Made by a program: the position numbers and the translations under genes | Shown here: positions 36,046 to 45,179 of the stretch, in pieces | Layout: each line of letters begins with the position of its first letter | Position numbering within the stretch: position 1 is the first letter of the stretch | Notes under the pieces: generated by a model | Told to the model about the DNA's origin: nothing | The model's input: the letters and a program-made list of their open reading frames with translations, nothing else | The model's database searches: none | NCBI RefSeq assembly: GCF_006575665.1 | Contig: NZ_CP041253.1 | Location: forward strand, 2,145,001 to 2,209,000 | Reading direction: 5' to 3' | From: Echinicola soli | Lineage (GTDB): Bacteria; Bacteroidota; Bacteroidia; Cytophagales; Cyclobacteriaceae | DNA length: 64,000 nt

Positions 36046-36684
36046 ATGAAAAGACATCTATATATTCTAGCACTGGCATTTGGCATGATGTCATGTATCC
36101 AAGATGACTATTTGGTCGATGGAGGAGTGAGCAGCCCAGAAGTAGGAACTGACACGTACACCTTCTTACAGTTTCATCCGCACCTTGATACCTTGGCATT
36201 GCTCATAGAGCGAGCGGGACTGATCGAAGAAGTCAATGATGAAAATACGCTATTTGCTCCCAATAATCTTTCTATTCAAAAGTATGTTGATGAAGTACTG
36301 GCTGAAATGAGAGAAGTGGACCCGGAAGCAGTGTATACGGTAAATGACATCCCCACGGATACTCTGGAAAAGTACATGGGAGGTTATATCTTTCCCGGAA
36401 AGATTACTCGAGAAGACATGAGCGAGAGAGGGGAAATCGTGATGGCCATAAACGGAGAAGAACGAAGGATTTCACTGGAACCGAGAGAAGATTATGAAGA
36501 TGAATTGAGCAGTTTTCCCGAATATGTCTTTATTACCTATAAACGAGGTGAAGAATGGGACGAACAGGGAGTAATCATAGATGATCAACAAAGCATCGTA
36601 AGAACATCTAATTTGATATCCACCAATGGGGTGATTCATGTGTTGCAAGGTGACCATACCTTGTTCGACTACCAAGGAAATTAA
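36046..36684 (+). CDS. FAS1 (fasciclin)-like lipoprotein, copy 2
   Basis: The 212-residue paralogue of the gene at 28358 has the same lipoprotein signal (GMMSC) and both fasciclin blocks. The stretch from about residue 63 to 125 is nearly identical in DNA to copy 1. The part from about 150 to 195 differs (DELSSFPEYVFITYKRGEEW here against GQLSSFPEYVFYTYKKGDEW). It is the third gene of the second unit, 24 bases after susD. Confidence 0.82.
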   Translation: MKRHLYILALAFGMMSCIQDDYLVDGGVSSPEVGTDTYTFLQFHPHLDTLALLIERAGLIEEVNDENTLFAPNNLSIQKYVDEVLAEMREVDPEAVYTVNDIPTDTLEKYMGGYIFPGKITREDMSERGEIVMAINGEERRISLEPREDYEDELSSFPEYVFITYKRGEEWDEQGVIIDDQQSIVRTSNLISTNGVIHVLQGDHTLFDYQGN

Positions 36685-36696
36685 AAGAAGTAAATT

Positions 36697-37806
36697 ATGA
36701 AAAAGGCAATATATCAAATTATAGCACTATCATTTTTTGGGGGAGTCTCTTGTACTCCTCCAGAAATCGGTTATCTAAGCGATAGTATCCATTCCACCCA
36801 AGATACCATTTCGGTATCACGGGGGGCATTTACTGTCGCTGCTCGTCCGGCGACAGAAAATTCCACTGCGCCACTACATTGGGAGATTGTGGGGTTTAGT
36901 GATCTTGACGGTAATCCCAATAATGCACTTCTTGAAAAGCATGAAATCCGTGTATGGAAAGAAGCATATAACGGCGACACGGACACCACCTTGGCACTTG
37001 CCGAGCAGAAACTGGAGCTTTCCGAAGAGCCATCGGTTTTGCTCAATGAGGTGAGCGGCGAGTTTGCTTTTACCCAATCCACCAAGTTCGTAGAGGGCGA
37101 CCTGTTTAAAGTAGATGTGGCGGTGTCCAATGTGAAGGGCGAAAAACTTCTTCAGGACTACACTATTATAAAACTGGAACCTTTTGTACCTGTAGAGTTT
37201 CCTACTGAAATGAGATCAAGGTTGTATTTGGATACTGACGATGGAAATGATATTGCCCATACGGCCAAGATAACAGGGCCGGATAATGAGGACATTCCCA
37301 GCGTGCTAGATGGTACTCATCCTAATTTTTCGATCCAAAAAATAAGTGAGGAACCGAGTCAGTCCATAAAGGTCAACATGATCATCGAAGATAGTTATGG
37401 CAATGCAGTGGATACGGATAAAATAGTTTTCTATCCAAAAGGATCATCCTATCTCCAAAACTATCATGACAACTCAGTGGAAACAGAAGTAGGAGAGAAA
37501 CAGACTTCTTTCTTTTTACCTGCCCCTCCTTTTCCCCAGTATGCTAGATCGTATAGTGGCTCAAACTCTTACCTTATGTACTACCTTTCCAGAGGTGATG
37601 CTTTCATAGTAGACAGGGAAGCATATGAAGCTGACAATGGCCCGAAATCTCCGGAAGAGTGGGAGGAATTCTGGGCTCCGTACAAGGATCCTGATACCGG
37701 GAAAATCAGAAACCACGCTTACATTCGCTGGGGGATTAAAATTAACGATACGGGGACCTGGGAAATAAAAATGAAGATACCTTATACGAAGGTGAACGGA
37801 AATTAA
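36697..37806 (+). CDS. SusC/D-associated lipoprotein of unknown function, copy 2
   Basis: The 369-residue paralogue of the gene at 29010 has a signal ending in Cys19 (GGVSC). About 270 bases (36889-37163) are almost identical to copy 1, as are 37370-37530. Other parts carry many silent and replacement changes. The same tentative DUF5007-like assignment applies. It closes the second unit; the terminator at 37952 is 145 bases downstream, beyond a solo inverted-repeat end. Confidence 0.8.
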   Translation: MKKAIYQIIALSFFGGVSCTPPEIGYLSDSIHSTQDTISVSRGAFTVAARPATENSTAPLHWEIVGFSDLDGNPNNALLEKHEIRVWKEAYNGDTDTTLALAEQKLELSEEPSVLLNEVSGEFAFTQSTKFVEGDLFKVDVAVSNVKGEKLLQDYTIIKLEPFVPVEFPTEMRSRLYLDTDDGNDIAHTAKITGPDNEDIPSVLDGTHPNFSIQKISEEPSQSIKVNMIIEDSYGNAVDTDKIVFYPKGSSYLQNYHDNSVETEVGEKQTSFFLPAPPFPQYARSYSGSNSYLMYYLSRGDAFIVDREAYEADNGPKSPEEWEEFWAPYKDPDTGKIRNHAYIRWGIKINDTGTWEIKMKIPYTKVNGN

Positions 37807-37872
37807 CATTCAAATTGCTTTCTGACCGCCACAATTGGCTACCATATCAAAACAAGTAGGTGGCAAATAAAG

Positions 37873-37888
37873 AGGCTGTCTCATAAGT
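37873..37888 (+). repeat. Solo terminal inverted repeat of the 22684 element
   Basis: aggctgtctcataagt repeats the end of the MITE-like element at 22684-22807 (its right end reads aggctgtctcataaact on the other strand). No matching opposite end follows nearby, so this is a one-ended remnant. Confidence 0.5.
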
Positions 37889-37951
37889 CGATATTGTATT
37901 TCATCCGTCTAAGTCAGAAGGAAGAATCTCTTCCGCTAATGAAATCTAACG

Positions 37952-37988
37952 AAACCAGCCCATTCCTAATGGGCTGGTTTGTTTTTTA
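37952..37988. terminator. Terminator between the second SusC/D unit and xerD
   Basis: aaaccagcccatt and aatgggctggttt form a perfect 13-pair stem with a three-base loop, followed by gtttttt. Genes converge here. The A-rich left flank makes it plausibly bidirectional. Confidence 0.92.
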
Positions 37989-38021
37989 TCGGGAGGATTG
38001 CCATCCTCCATTATAGCTACC

Positions 38022-38927
38022 TCACTTCCTCGGATGGAAGTCCGTCAATACCTGTCGTAGGTATTCCCGGTCCAGATGGGTGTAAATCTCCGTGGTGGTA
38101 ATGCTTTCGTGCCCCAGCATTTCCTGGACCGCCCTGAGGTCGGCACCTCCCTCGATCAGATGTGTCGCGAAACTATGCCTGAAAGTGTGGGGGCTTACTT
38201 TCTTTTTGATGCCCACCTCTTCTACCAGTTTTTTGATAAATATAAAGACCATTACCCTTGTAAGTTTTTTGCCTCTCCTGTTCAGAAAGACATATTCCTC
38301 ATGGCCTGGCGCTATCTTTTGGTGGTGGCGCACCTGCTCCAGGTACAGGTTAAGATAGCGTAACGCATCTTTGCCCACGGGTACTAGCCTTTCCTTGTTT
38401 CCCTTGCCGATCACTCTCAGAAAACCAATATCAGCATATACCATCCCCAGTTTTAGATCGACCAGCTCCGAAACCCTCAATCCGCTGCTGTACAATACCT
38501 CCAGCATGGCCCGGTTTCGGTGGCCTTCTGGCTCCCCGAGCTTTATTCCCTCGAGCAATTGGACGATTTCCGCATAGCTGAGTGTATCCGGTAGTTTCCT
38601 GCCCAGTTTGGGAGCTTCCAGTAGGATCGCGGGATCTTCCTCTAGCCTGTCTTCATAAACCATAAACTTAAAAAAAGCCTTGACACCTGAAATTACCCTG
38701 GCCTGGGTATATTCAGAAATCCCGAGAGAAGCCAGTTCATTTACAAAAGCCCTGAGGTGCGGTAATTGCGTGGTCATAGGAGTGATGTCAGGGAAAGCAC
38801 CGGACATAAAAGCAGAAAGCTTTTCCATGTCACTCCGGTAAGCTGAGATGGAATTTTTGCTCAGAGACCGTTCTATTTTCAGATAATGCTCAAATTGCTT
38901 GATATGATTTTCCCAGATATCCGGCAT
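38022..38927 (-). CDS. xerD: Tyrosine recombinase XerD
   Basis: The 301-residue protein resolves chromosome dimers at dif with XerC and FtsK. The SAM-like N-terminal core-binding domain covers about 1-90. All catalytic residues are visible: Arg151 (GLRVSEL), Lys175 (VIGKGNKER), His247 and Arg250 (HTFRHSF), His273 (GHESI) and Tyr282 (EIYTHLD). A -7 element lies 20 bases upstream of the start. Its last 214 bases are duplicated at 30209-30422. Assignment as XerD rather than XerC is by general resemblance. Confidence 0.93.
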   Translation of the reverse strand: MPDIWENHIKQFEHYLKIERSLSKNSISAYRSDMEKLSAFMSGAFPDITPMTTQLPHLRAFVNELASLGISEYTQARVISGVKAFFKFMVYEDRLEEDPAILLEAPKLGRKLPDTLSYAEIVQLLEGIKLGEPEGHRNRAMLEVLYSSGLRVSELVDLKLGMVYADIGFLRVIGKGNKERLVPVGKDALRYLNLYLEQVRHHQKIAPGHEEYVFLNRRGKKLTRVMVFIFIKKLVEEVGIKKKVSPHTFRHSFATHLIEGGADLRAVQEMLGHESITTTEIYTHLDREYLRQVLTDFHPRK

Positions 38928-38946
38928 GATGGTTTCTTTTTCTGTC

Positions 38947-38954
38947 CAAAGATA
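38947..38954 (-). promoter_or_regulatory. -7 element of xerD
   Basis: On the minus strand TATCTTTG fits TAnnTTTG, about 20 bases before the start codon. A TTTG lies 24 bases further upstream, a longer spacer than usual. Confidence 0.45.
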
Positions 38955-39144
38955 AAATTAAAGCCCCGCATTTTTGCTCAAATCCTCCTTTCAATGCTTA
39001 ACTTTGACCAAAATTTCGGACAGTGCACTATAAACCATTTAAAATTTTGAAACCGACTTGATGCAGGTAATCATTACTTTATTTCCTATGATTATCTGTA
39101 TCATCCAAGGTTTCTTGTGACAAATGAATTTAATATAAAACCTC

Positions 39145-39564
39145 ATGAAATTACTGATCATTAACGGGCCGAATCTCAATCTTTTGGGGAAAAGAGAGCC
39201 GGAAATTTATGGCAGCCAATCGTTCGAAGACTACTTTGAACAGCTGAAATCAGCATTCCCTGAGATTTCCTTATCTTATTACCAAAGTAATATCGAGGGG
39301 GAACTTGTCGACAAAATTCATGAAGTGGGATTCGGGTTTGATGCCATATTGCTGAATGCAGGAGCCTATACGCATACTTCAGTGGCGATCTCTGATGCCA
39401 TCGCCGGTGTGACCACCCCTGTAATGGAAATCCATATTTCCAATATCTACAAAAGAGAAGAATTTAGGCACAAAAGTATCATTTCCAAAGAATGCGTCGG
39501 CATGATCTCGGGCCTTGGGCTAAAAGGTTATGAGTTGGGCATTCGGTATTTTCTTGAAAATTAA
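39145..39564 (+). CDS. aroQ: 3-dehydroquinate dehydratase, type II
   Basis: The 139-residue enzyme catalyses the third step of the shikimate pathway. The N-terminus IINGPNLNLLGKREPEIYG has the catalytic-tyrosine region, and YYQSNIEGELVDKIHE is the classic second block. LNAGAYTHTSVAISDAI and MEIHISNIYKREEFRHKS contain the active-site Asn, His and Arg residues. Length is typical of the dodecameric type II enzyme. It starts 217 bases from the divergent xerD and is followed after 12 bases by an aminotransferase. Confidence 0.96.
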   Translation: MKLLIINGPNLNLLGKREPEIYGSQSFEDYFEQLKSAFPEISLSYYQSNIEGELVDKIHEVGFGFDAILLNAGAYTHTSVAISDAIAGVTTPVMEIHISNIYKREEFRHKSIISKECVGMISGLGLKGYELGIRYFLEN

Positions 39565-39576
39565 CTCCTACCAAAA

Positions 39577-40632
39577 ATGATTACATTCGCTCCAGGGCCA
39601 TCAAAGGTCTATGACCAACTGGCACAATACCTTCAGGACGCTTTTGACCAGGGCATCATGAGTGCCAATCACAGAAGCGCCACGTTCATGAACCTTTATC
39701 AGGAAACAGAAACGCTGATCAAGGAAAAACTCCATGTCCCTGAAGATTATAAATTACTCTTTACTTCCTGTGCCACCGAAAATTGGGAAATCATCGCCCA
39801 GTCCATCGTGGAAAGCGCCAGTTTTCATATCTATTCAGGATCATTTGGGAAGAAGTGGTTGAACTTTGCTCAACACTTGAATGCTGAAACAGCCTCCCTA
39901 AAGCTGGATACTGAAACGGAATTGGATGTTGCTTCATTGGAAATTGGCGAGAAATTTGACCTGATCGCCATCACCCAAAACGAAACCTCCAATGCTACCG
40001 AAGTACGTAATGAGCTGATCCGGCAGGTGGGCAATAAATTCCCCAATAAAATGATCGCCGTGGACACTACCTCTTCCATGGCGGGTATTGAGCTGGACTT
40101 TACGGCTGCTGATATTTGGTACGCATCTGTCCAGAAGTGCTTTGGGCTTCCTGCTGGGCTGGGATTGCTTATCCTTTCTCCCAAGGCCATCGAAAAGTGC
40201 AAAAACAAAGGGGAATCAGGCCGATACAACAGTCTAAGCTTTATGCTCGAAAATGCAGCCAATTACCAAACGCATTATACGCCGAATGTACTAGGCGTTT
40301 ATTTGCTGAAGCGTAGCCTGGAAGATCGTCCAGAGATACAAGAAACCGATCAAATGCTTCGTGATCGCATGCGAAAGCTGGAAAATACCATTGCCCAATC
40401 CGACAAGCTGATGATGCTGGTACAAAATACCGATACCCGAAGTAAAACCGTCATGGGTATTTCCGGTAAAGAAGTGTTTATCCAGGAAATCAAAAAAGCC
40501 GCAGAACAGCACGGGATGCAAATGGGCAGTGGCTATGGCCCTTTAAAGCCCACCAGTTTCAGAATAGCCAATTTCCCGGCCATTACCGATGCGGAGTTTG
40601 AAAAATTATTAAGCTTCTTAAAGGAATATTAA
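39577..40632 (+). CDS. Class V aminotransferase (SerC/alanine-glyoxylate type)
   Basis: This 351-residue PLP enzyme begins with MITFAPGPSKVYDQL, the APGPS start shared by phosphoserine and alanine-glyoxylate aminotransferases. PLP-binding features are CATENWEIIAQ (helix over the cofactor), AVDTTSSMAGIELDF (Asp contacting the pyridine) and SVQKCFGLPAGLG, where the lysine forms the Schiff base. The C-terminal GYGPLKPTSFRIANFPA carries the carboxylate-binding arginine. It is compatible with serine biosynthesis, but SerC identity is not certain. It is probably cotranscribed with aroQ. Confidence 0.85.
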   Translation: MITFAPGPSKVYDQLAQYLQDAFDQGIMSANHRSATFMNLYQETETLIKEKLHVPEDYKLLFTSCATENWEIIAQSIVESASFHIYSGSFGKKWLNFAQHLNAETASLKLDTETELDVASLEIGEKFDLIAITQNETSNATEVRNELIRQVGNKFPNKMIAVDTTSSMAGIELDFTAADIWYASVQKCFGLPAGLGLLILSPKAIEKCKNKGESGRYNSLSFMLENAANYQTHYTPNVLGVYLLKRSLEDRPEIQETDQMLRDRMRKLENTIAQSDKLMMLVQNTDTRSKTVMGISGKEVFIQEIKKAAEQHGMQMGSGYGPLKPTSFRIANFPAITDAEFEKLLSFLKEY

Positions 40633-40689
40633 TCCAAAAAATGAGATTAATCAAAATTTAAATTCTAATTTCGCGCAAAAATTTAGATA

Positions 40690-41268
40690 ATGTTTGATTT
40701 CAAAGAGGTTGTTTCGGTTACGCTGATCTTGTTTTCGGTCATTGATATCTTGGGCTCTATTCCCATCATTATCAATTTGCGCCGGAAAGCAGGCCATATT
40801 CAGTCGGGAAAGGCGACGATTGTGGCGGGCATCTTGATGGTTTTATTTCTCCTATTAGGGAAAAATATCCTTAACCTTTTTGGGATAGGAGTAGCTGACT
40901 TTGCCATTGCAGGTGCCTTGATCATTTTTGCCTTGGGTGCGGAGATGATTTTGGGCGTGGAGATTTTCAAACCAGATCCTGAAGCAGATGCTTCCAGTAC
41001 GTCGATTGTGCCGATTGCCTTTCCGCTGATTGCTGGTGCAGGGACGATGACCACGATCCTGACACTCAAAGCGGAGTTTTCCCAGATCAATATTGCTATT
41101 GGGATTTTGATCAATTTGGTGGTCGTTTACATGGTGCTGAAAAGTACCACTTGGCTGGAGAGAAAACTGGGAAAAACAGGTTTGGATGTCCTTAGAAGGA
41201 TTTTTGGAATTATTTTGTTATCCATTGCCATCAAGATTTTCAAGACCAATTTATTTGATAACTTCTAA
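40690..41268 (+). CDS. MarC family integral membrane protein
   Basis: The 192-residue protein has six hydrophobic segments and the MarC/UPF0056 features: VIDILGSIPIIINL near the start, FGIGVADFAIAGALIIFALG in the middle and IVPIAFPLIAGAGTMTTIL. Despite the name (multiple antibiotic resistance locus), family function is unsettled. The C-terminus FGIILLSIAIKIFKTNL is typical. It stands 57 bases after the aminotransferase. Confidence 0.9.
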   Translation: MFDFKEVVSVTLILFSVIDILGSIPIIINLRRKAGHIQSGKATIVAGILMVLFLLLGKNILNLFGIGVADFAIAGALIIFALGAEMILGVEIFKPDPEADASSTSIVPIAFPLIAGAGTMTTILTLKAEFSQINIAIGILINLVVVYMVLKSTTWLERKLGKTGLDVLRRIFGIILLSIAIKIFKTNLFDNF

Positions 41269-41332
41269 GCACTTACACAAAATACCTTAAATTACAATTT
41301 AAATGTCAGCTAGAAATGGCTGACATTTTTTT

Positions 41333-41340
41333 TACTTTTG
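41333..41340 (+). promoter_or_regulatory. -7 element next to the rnhA start codon
   Basis: TACTTTTG fits TAnnTTTG and ends four bases before the ATG at 41345, so the message would be nearly leaderless. No clear -33 TTTG is visible. Confidence 0.45.
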
Positions 41341-41344
41341 AAGC

Positions 41345-41800
41345 ATGATTTTGATTTATACAGATGGCGCAGCCAAAGGGAACCCCGGAAATGGAGGGTA
41401 TGGAACGATCTTAAAATACCGACAGCATGAGAAAGAGCTGTCAGAAGGTTTTCGACTGACCACAAATAACCGAATGGAGCTATTAGCTGTCATCAAAGGA
41501 CTAGAGGCTATCAAGGTAGATGGGATTCCCGTAAAAATCTACTCAGACAGTAAGTATGTGGTAGATGCTGTAACCAAAGGGTGGATATGGAGCTGGCAGA
41601 AAAAAGGTTTCAAGGACAAGAAGAACGTGGATCTCTGGAAGCGCTACATTTCCCTTCACAATAAATACAAGCCCCAATTCCAATGGGTCAAAGGACACGC
41701 AGGTCATCCTGAAAATGAACGCTGTGACCAGCTGGCTGTAGATGCAGCGGAATCGTCTAAGTTATTAGTGGACGAGGCCTACGAGAGAGAGTCCAAATGA
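41345..41800 (+). CDS. rnhA: Ribonuclease HI
   Basis: The 151-residue enzyme cleaves the RNA strand of RNA-DNA hybrids. The four acidic catalytic residues are visible in YTDGAAKGNPGNGG (Asp near 6), NNRMELLAV (Glu), KIYSDSKYVVDA (Asp) and ENERCDQLAVDAA (Asp). The basic handle helix WSWQKKGFKDKKNVDLWKR is present, as in the E. coli enzyme. It is monocistronic, with a near-leaderless promoter arrangement. Confidence 0.95.
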   Translation: MILIYTDGAAKGNPGNGGYGTILKYRQHEKELSEGFRLTTNNRMELLAVIKGLEAIKVDGIPVKIYSDSKYVVDAVTKGWIWSWQKKGFKDKKNVDLWKRYISLHNKYKPQFQWVKGHAGHPENERCDQLAVDAAESSKLLVDEAYERESK

Positions 41801-41860
41801 AGTAAGGCATAATCCCTCCAAGCCGTTCGTAAAAGTCAAAAATCACGGTATACAAGTATC

Positions 41861-42580
41861 ATGGCAAACACGTATTTTCAGTTTAAACAATTTACCATTC
41901 ACCAGGAAAATTGTGCCATGAAAGTAAGCACCGATGCCGTCATTCTAGGAGCGCTCGCCTGCCATTCCAGTCCTGCCTCCATTTTGGATATTGGTACTGG
42001 TACAGGAGTGATCTCGCTGATGCTCGCCCAACGCTATCCCGAAGCAACCATTCACGGCATTGAGGTGGACGAAGCTGCGGCTGGACAAGCCACCGGAAAT
42101 ATTCAAGCAAGTCCTTGGTGTGACCGTGTTCATGTCAATCATACACGTTTTCAGGAATTTGTGAAGAATGCTGCTGGTGAATATCCGCTAATTGTCAGCA
42201 ACCCTCCTTATTTTCCCAATCATATCAAGTCTACTGATATACAGCGAAACCTGGCGCTCCATAATGACGAATTGCCCTTTGGTGATTTGATCAAAGGTGT
42301 AGTGAAATCACTGGATAAAGAAAATGGGAAATTTTGGATAATCTTACCTCCCCAGCAAATGCTGGAATTGGACAAAATCGCCCGCTTCTTTGGGCTCTAT
42401 TCCCACGAGTGGTATGCACTAAAAGACCGACCGTCCACCAAAGTCCTGCGGCATATCAAGGCCTACTCCTTTGCCGAGGCTTCAATACCGGAAATCAGCA
42501 CTATCTGCATTAAAAACAATGATTTTTCTTACACGGACAGCTACCAGGATTTGCTGAAGGATTTTCTGCTAATTTTTTGA
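41861..42580 (+). CDS. trmN6: tRNA1(Val) adenine(37) N6-methyltransferase-like
   Basis: The 239-residue class I SAM methyltransferase matches the TrmN6/YfiC family. The start MANTYFQFKQFTIHQENCAM leads to KVSTDAVILGAL, SAM motif I LDIGTGTGVISLML and the catalytic motif IV SNPPYFPNH, the NPPY of N6-adenine methyltransferases. Family members methylate A37 in tRNA1-Val. It converges on the saccharopine dehydrogenase-like gene with a 12-base overlap of 3' ends. Confidence 0.88.
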   Translation: MANTYFQFKQFTIHQENCAMKVSTDAVILGALACHSSPASILDIGTGTGVISLMLAQRYPEATIHGIEVDEAAAGQATGNIQASPWCDRVHVNHTRFQEFVKNAAGEYPLIVSNPPYFPNHIKSTDIQRNLALHNDELPFGDLIKGVVKSLDKENGKFWIILPPQQMLELDKIARFFGLYSHEWYALKDRPSTKVLRHIKAYSFAEASIPEISTICIKNNDFSYTDSYQDLLKDFLLIF

Positions 42581-43912
42581 GAGGACCAATTCTTCTTCGA
42601 AATGAATGCCATTGGCCGCCAATAATTCCAAAACTGGCGAGTATATTTCTTTTTTAATGGGAAGGTGCAGGCCGCGTAGCTGAATTTTCCCTTCCAAAAA
42701 CAAATCTATAGCTGCGGCCAAAGGTAAACCAACGGTTTTGGCCATGGCGGTATATTCATGGTTTTCTCCTTTGATGACCATACTGGAGGTGATTTTCTTT
42801 CTTATCCCAGCAGGAGACTCTGTTTCAAGCTGGTGCTGCATGACCACCATGTCCTTGTCTGTAGGGGTAAGCTTCCATTTATCTTCCAAGATGCCTTGTA
42901 GAATGTCTGCTGGACTTCCTTTGAATATTGGAAGTGGTGTTTCATCAAAAAGCCCCAGCCAAGCTAATTTTTCCATGATCGCTGAGTCCACCCAAGGTAA
43001 AAGTCGCTGGATTTTTTCCTCTACCCGATGAATAGGATCATATGGCAAAAAGGAATTAATGAACATACGCATGGTGAAATCATGGGGCAAATCCATCTGG
43101 AATGAATTGTCCGTTAAGCCCAGCTGTACCAGCACGTCCCAACTTTTACAGAAACCTGCCCGTCGAAGGGTGCCACGGATGATAGTGGGGATGCCTTCCA
43201 GCCCATAGACCTTTCTATAACTCAATGAATCCCTATTGGCATATCCATCAAAATCACCAGTCTCTTTAAAAGTTACCAGATCAGTACGCCTGAAAAGCAT
43301 GTGGTAGGGGATGAATTTGTACCGGCCATTTCTGATAAATTGGGAGGTGCTTTGTCCTGCCAAGACTACATTTCTAGGGTTCCATGTAAACTTATACCTC
43401 CAGGGATTGTTAGACTCACTTTCTGGCGAAAGCAATCCACCGCAGTAGGATTTAAAAAGGACGATGTTATGCCCATCTGCCTTTTCGGTATCGATCAGCT
43501 TCATGGCCGACATGTGGTCAATTCCTGGATCCAAGCCACATTCGTTCAAGAAAAACAACCCTTTTTGTTTAATTTCTCCGGCCAGTGCCCTCATTTCGGG
43601 GGATTCATACGAGGCTGAGAAAAAATGCTTCCCTTCTCTTATACTCACCTTCGCCACCAAAGGATGTAAAAATGCAGGCACCATGGAGACTACGAGGTCT
43701 GCTTGCTTGACAAGTTCTCCAAGTTTTTCGGTGTCATGAATGTCTATGCTCCTGGCCGTGCCTGCGGGGTGTCCACCTAGCTTCTTTTCAGCCACTCGTG
43801 CGTCCACATCGGCAAGAATCAGTTTCCGCTCCTTGGTCTGGGCATCCTTCAGCAAGAAATCCACCAGCACCTTGGAGGATTTGCCAGCTCCGATGATCAA
43901 TATTGTCTTCAT
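42569..43912 (-). CDS. Saccharopine dehydrogenase (LYS9-like) family protein
   Basis: The 447-residue protein has an N-terminal Rossmann site (IGAGKSSKVLVDFL, 7-20), the block ADLVVSMVPAFLHPLVAK, and LNECGLDPGIDHMSAM, the strongest family signature. FKSYCGGLLSPESESNNPWRYKF and the C-terminal saccharopine dehydrogenase domain follow. Family enzymes interconvert saccharopine and aminoadipate semialdehyde or related lysine intermediates; bacterial members also include carboxynorspermidine-type enzymes, so the reaction is not certain. It is a single leftward gene. Confidence 0.88.
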   Translation of the reverse strand: MKTILIIGAGKSSKVLVDFLLKDAQTKERKLILADVDARVAEKKLGGHPAGTARSIDIHDTEKLGELVKQADLVVSMVPAFLHPLVAKVSIREGKHFFSASYESPEMRALAGEIKQKGLFFLNECGLDPGIDHMSAMKLIDTEKADGHNIVLFKSYCGGLLSPESESNNPWRYKFTWNPRNVVLAGQSTSQFIRNGRYKFIPYHMLFRRTDLVTFKETGDFDGYANRDSLSYRKVYGLEGIPTIIRGTLRRAGFCKSWDVLVQLGLTDNSFQMDLPHDFTMRMFINSFLPYDPIHRVEEKIQRLLPWVDSAIMEKLAWLGLFDETPLPIFKGSPADILQGILEDKWKLTPTDKDMVVMQHQLETESPAGIRKKITSSMVIKGENHEYTAMAKTVGLPLAAAIDLFLEGKIQLRGLHLPIKKEIYSPVLELLAANGIHFEEELVLSKN

Positions 43913-44017
43913 CTCGATTTTATTACTTTGGGTTATATGAAGATGAACATTTAATCTTTGACCTTAAAATATTTTAGTGGAAATTAGTCGGGCGTGTTAA
44001 TGTACGCACCTTGTTAA

Positions 44018-44518
44018 ATGAATTCACTTATTATAATGGGGAAAAAAATAGAACATAAAGTAATATTACATTTGCTGGAAAAAAGTGAGCTTAATGAAAA
44101 GGAAGTTGAGCTTTTGGAGAAGGCAAAAGAAGTCGTGAAAAAAGCTTATGCTCCTTATTCCAATTTCTGTGTAGGTGCTGCATTGTTGTTGGAAGATGGG
44201 CAGATATTGACAGCCAATAACCAAGAAAATGCCTCATTTCCAGTAGGAGTTTGTGCAGAAAGGACACTTTTGGGATATGCTAACGCCAACTTCCCTGAGT
44301 TAAAGCCTTTAAAAATCATGATTGTGGCCAAGCGAAGGGATGATTCCAATTATGCTACGGTTTCCCCTTGTGGACTGTGTCGGCAAACCATTAATGAGTA
44401 TGAGCTCAAATTTGGCCAAGCCATAGAAATCTTCATGCTAACACCGGAGGGCAATGTCCTCAAAGCAGAAAATATCAGTCAGTTGCTCCCGTTCAAGTTC
44501 AATGATCTAAATAGTTAA
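44018..44518 (+). CDS. cdd: Cytidine deaminase
   Basis: The 166-residue enzyme converts cytidine or deoxycytidine to uridine forms for salvage. Zinc ligands and the catalytic glutamate are in NASFPVGVCAERTLL (C-A-E) and SPCGLCRQ (C-x2-C). The substrate block YAPYSNFCVGAALL precedes them. Length is slightly above the usual 130-140 because of an N-terminal helical extension of about 30 residues. An internal ATG at 44036 is also possible. The esterase gene follows after six bases, suggesting an operon. Confidence 0.93.
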   Translation: MNSLIIMGKKIEHKVILHLLEKSELNEKEVELLEKAKEVVKKAYAPYSNFCVGAALLLEDGQILTANNQENASFPVGVCAERTLLGYANANFPELKPLKIMIVAKRRDDSNYATVSPCGLCRQTINEYELKFGQAIEIFMLTPEGNVLKAENISQLLPFKFNDLNS

Positions 44519-44524
44519 ATCACC

Positions 44525-45175
44525 ATGTACCAACATGTGTCTTTTGAATCCATCGGCGCATACGCTACTTCCCAATTGCCTCTGGGAGAAGAAAATGACC
44601 TTTGGATCGCCTTACATGGTTACGGCCAATTGGCTCCTTATTTTCTCAGGAAATTTAAAAGCCAATTTCACGAAAAGCGGCTGTTCATCGCTCCAGAAGC
44701 ACAAAACCATGGTTATTTAAAAGGATTTTCTGGTCGCGTGGGGGCTAACTGGATGACCAAACATGAAAGGGGAAATGCCATTGCTAACAATAATCGTTTT
44801 TTAAACCAGATATTGGCCAGGAATTTAGAACAGTTTACTGACCCTCCGTCGATTCACATTTTGGGCTTTTCACAGGGCTGTGCCACCGCCACTCGATGGG
44901 CCTCACAACTTTCCTGTCCCATAAAAAGCCTGATTCTTTGGGGAGGTGGATTTGCACACGATTTGGATTTCAGTATGGTCTCTTCAAAGTTGTCAGAAAC
45001 ACGAATTTGGTCTGTGGAGGGCGATAGCGATGAGTTTTTGACCGATGAGCGGAAGCTCGAACAGGCCGAAATCCTGTCGCGGATGACCGTAAAAAAAGAA
45101 TCAATCCTTTACAGTGGAGGTCATGATATTTATGAGGCTCCACTGGAAAAGATTGTTCAGCTGGCAGAAGTCTAA
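44525..45175 (+). CDS. Alpha/beta hydrolase, phospholipase/carboxylesterase type
   Basis: The 216-residue protein has the serine-hydrolase nucleophile elbow GFSQG (about 113-117, Ser115), the oxyanion-region WIALHGYG (27-34) and a C-terminal YSGGHDIYE with the catalytic histidine. An aspartate in VEGDSDEFL is the probable third member. It resembles small predicted carboxylesterases of the LYPLA group. There is no signal peptide, so it is cytoplasmic. The substrate is unknown. It ends four bases from the convergent ThuA gene. Confidence 0.85.
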   Translation: MYQHVSFESIGAYATSQLPLGEENDLWIALHGYGQLAPYFLRKFKSQFHEKRLFIAPEAQNHGYLKGFSGRVGANWMTKHERGNAIANNNRFLNQILARNLEQFTDPPSIHILGFSQGCATATRWASQLSCPIKSLILWGGGFAHDLDFSMVSSKLSETRIWSVEGDSDEFLTDERKLEQAEILSRMTVKKESILYSGGHDIYEAPLEKIVQLAEV

Positions 45176-45179
45176 CCTG

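Larger units (their letters stand above)
31274..38235 (+). repeat. Tandem duplication unit, copy 2
   Basis: It has the same gene order as copy 1 and ends inside intact xerD. Intergenic spacings are 12, 24 and 12 bases. A different terminator follows (37952), and about 120 extra bases separate the last lipoprotein gene from xerD. Confidence 0.9.
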
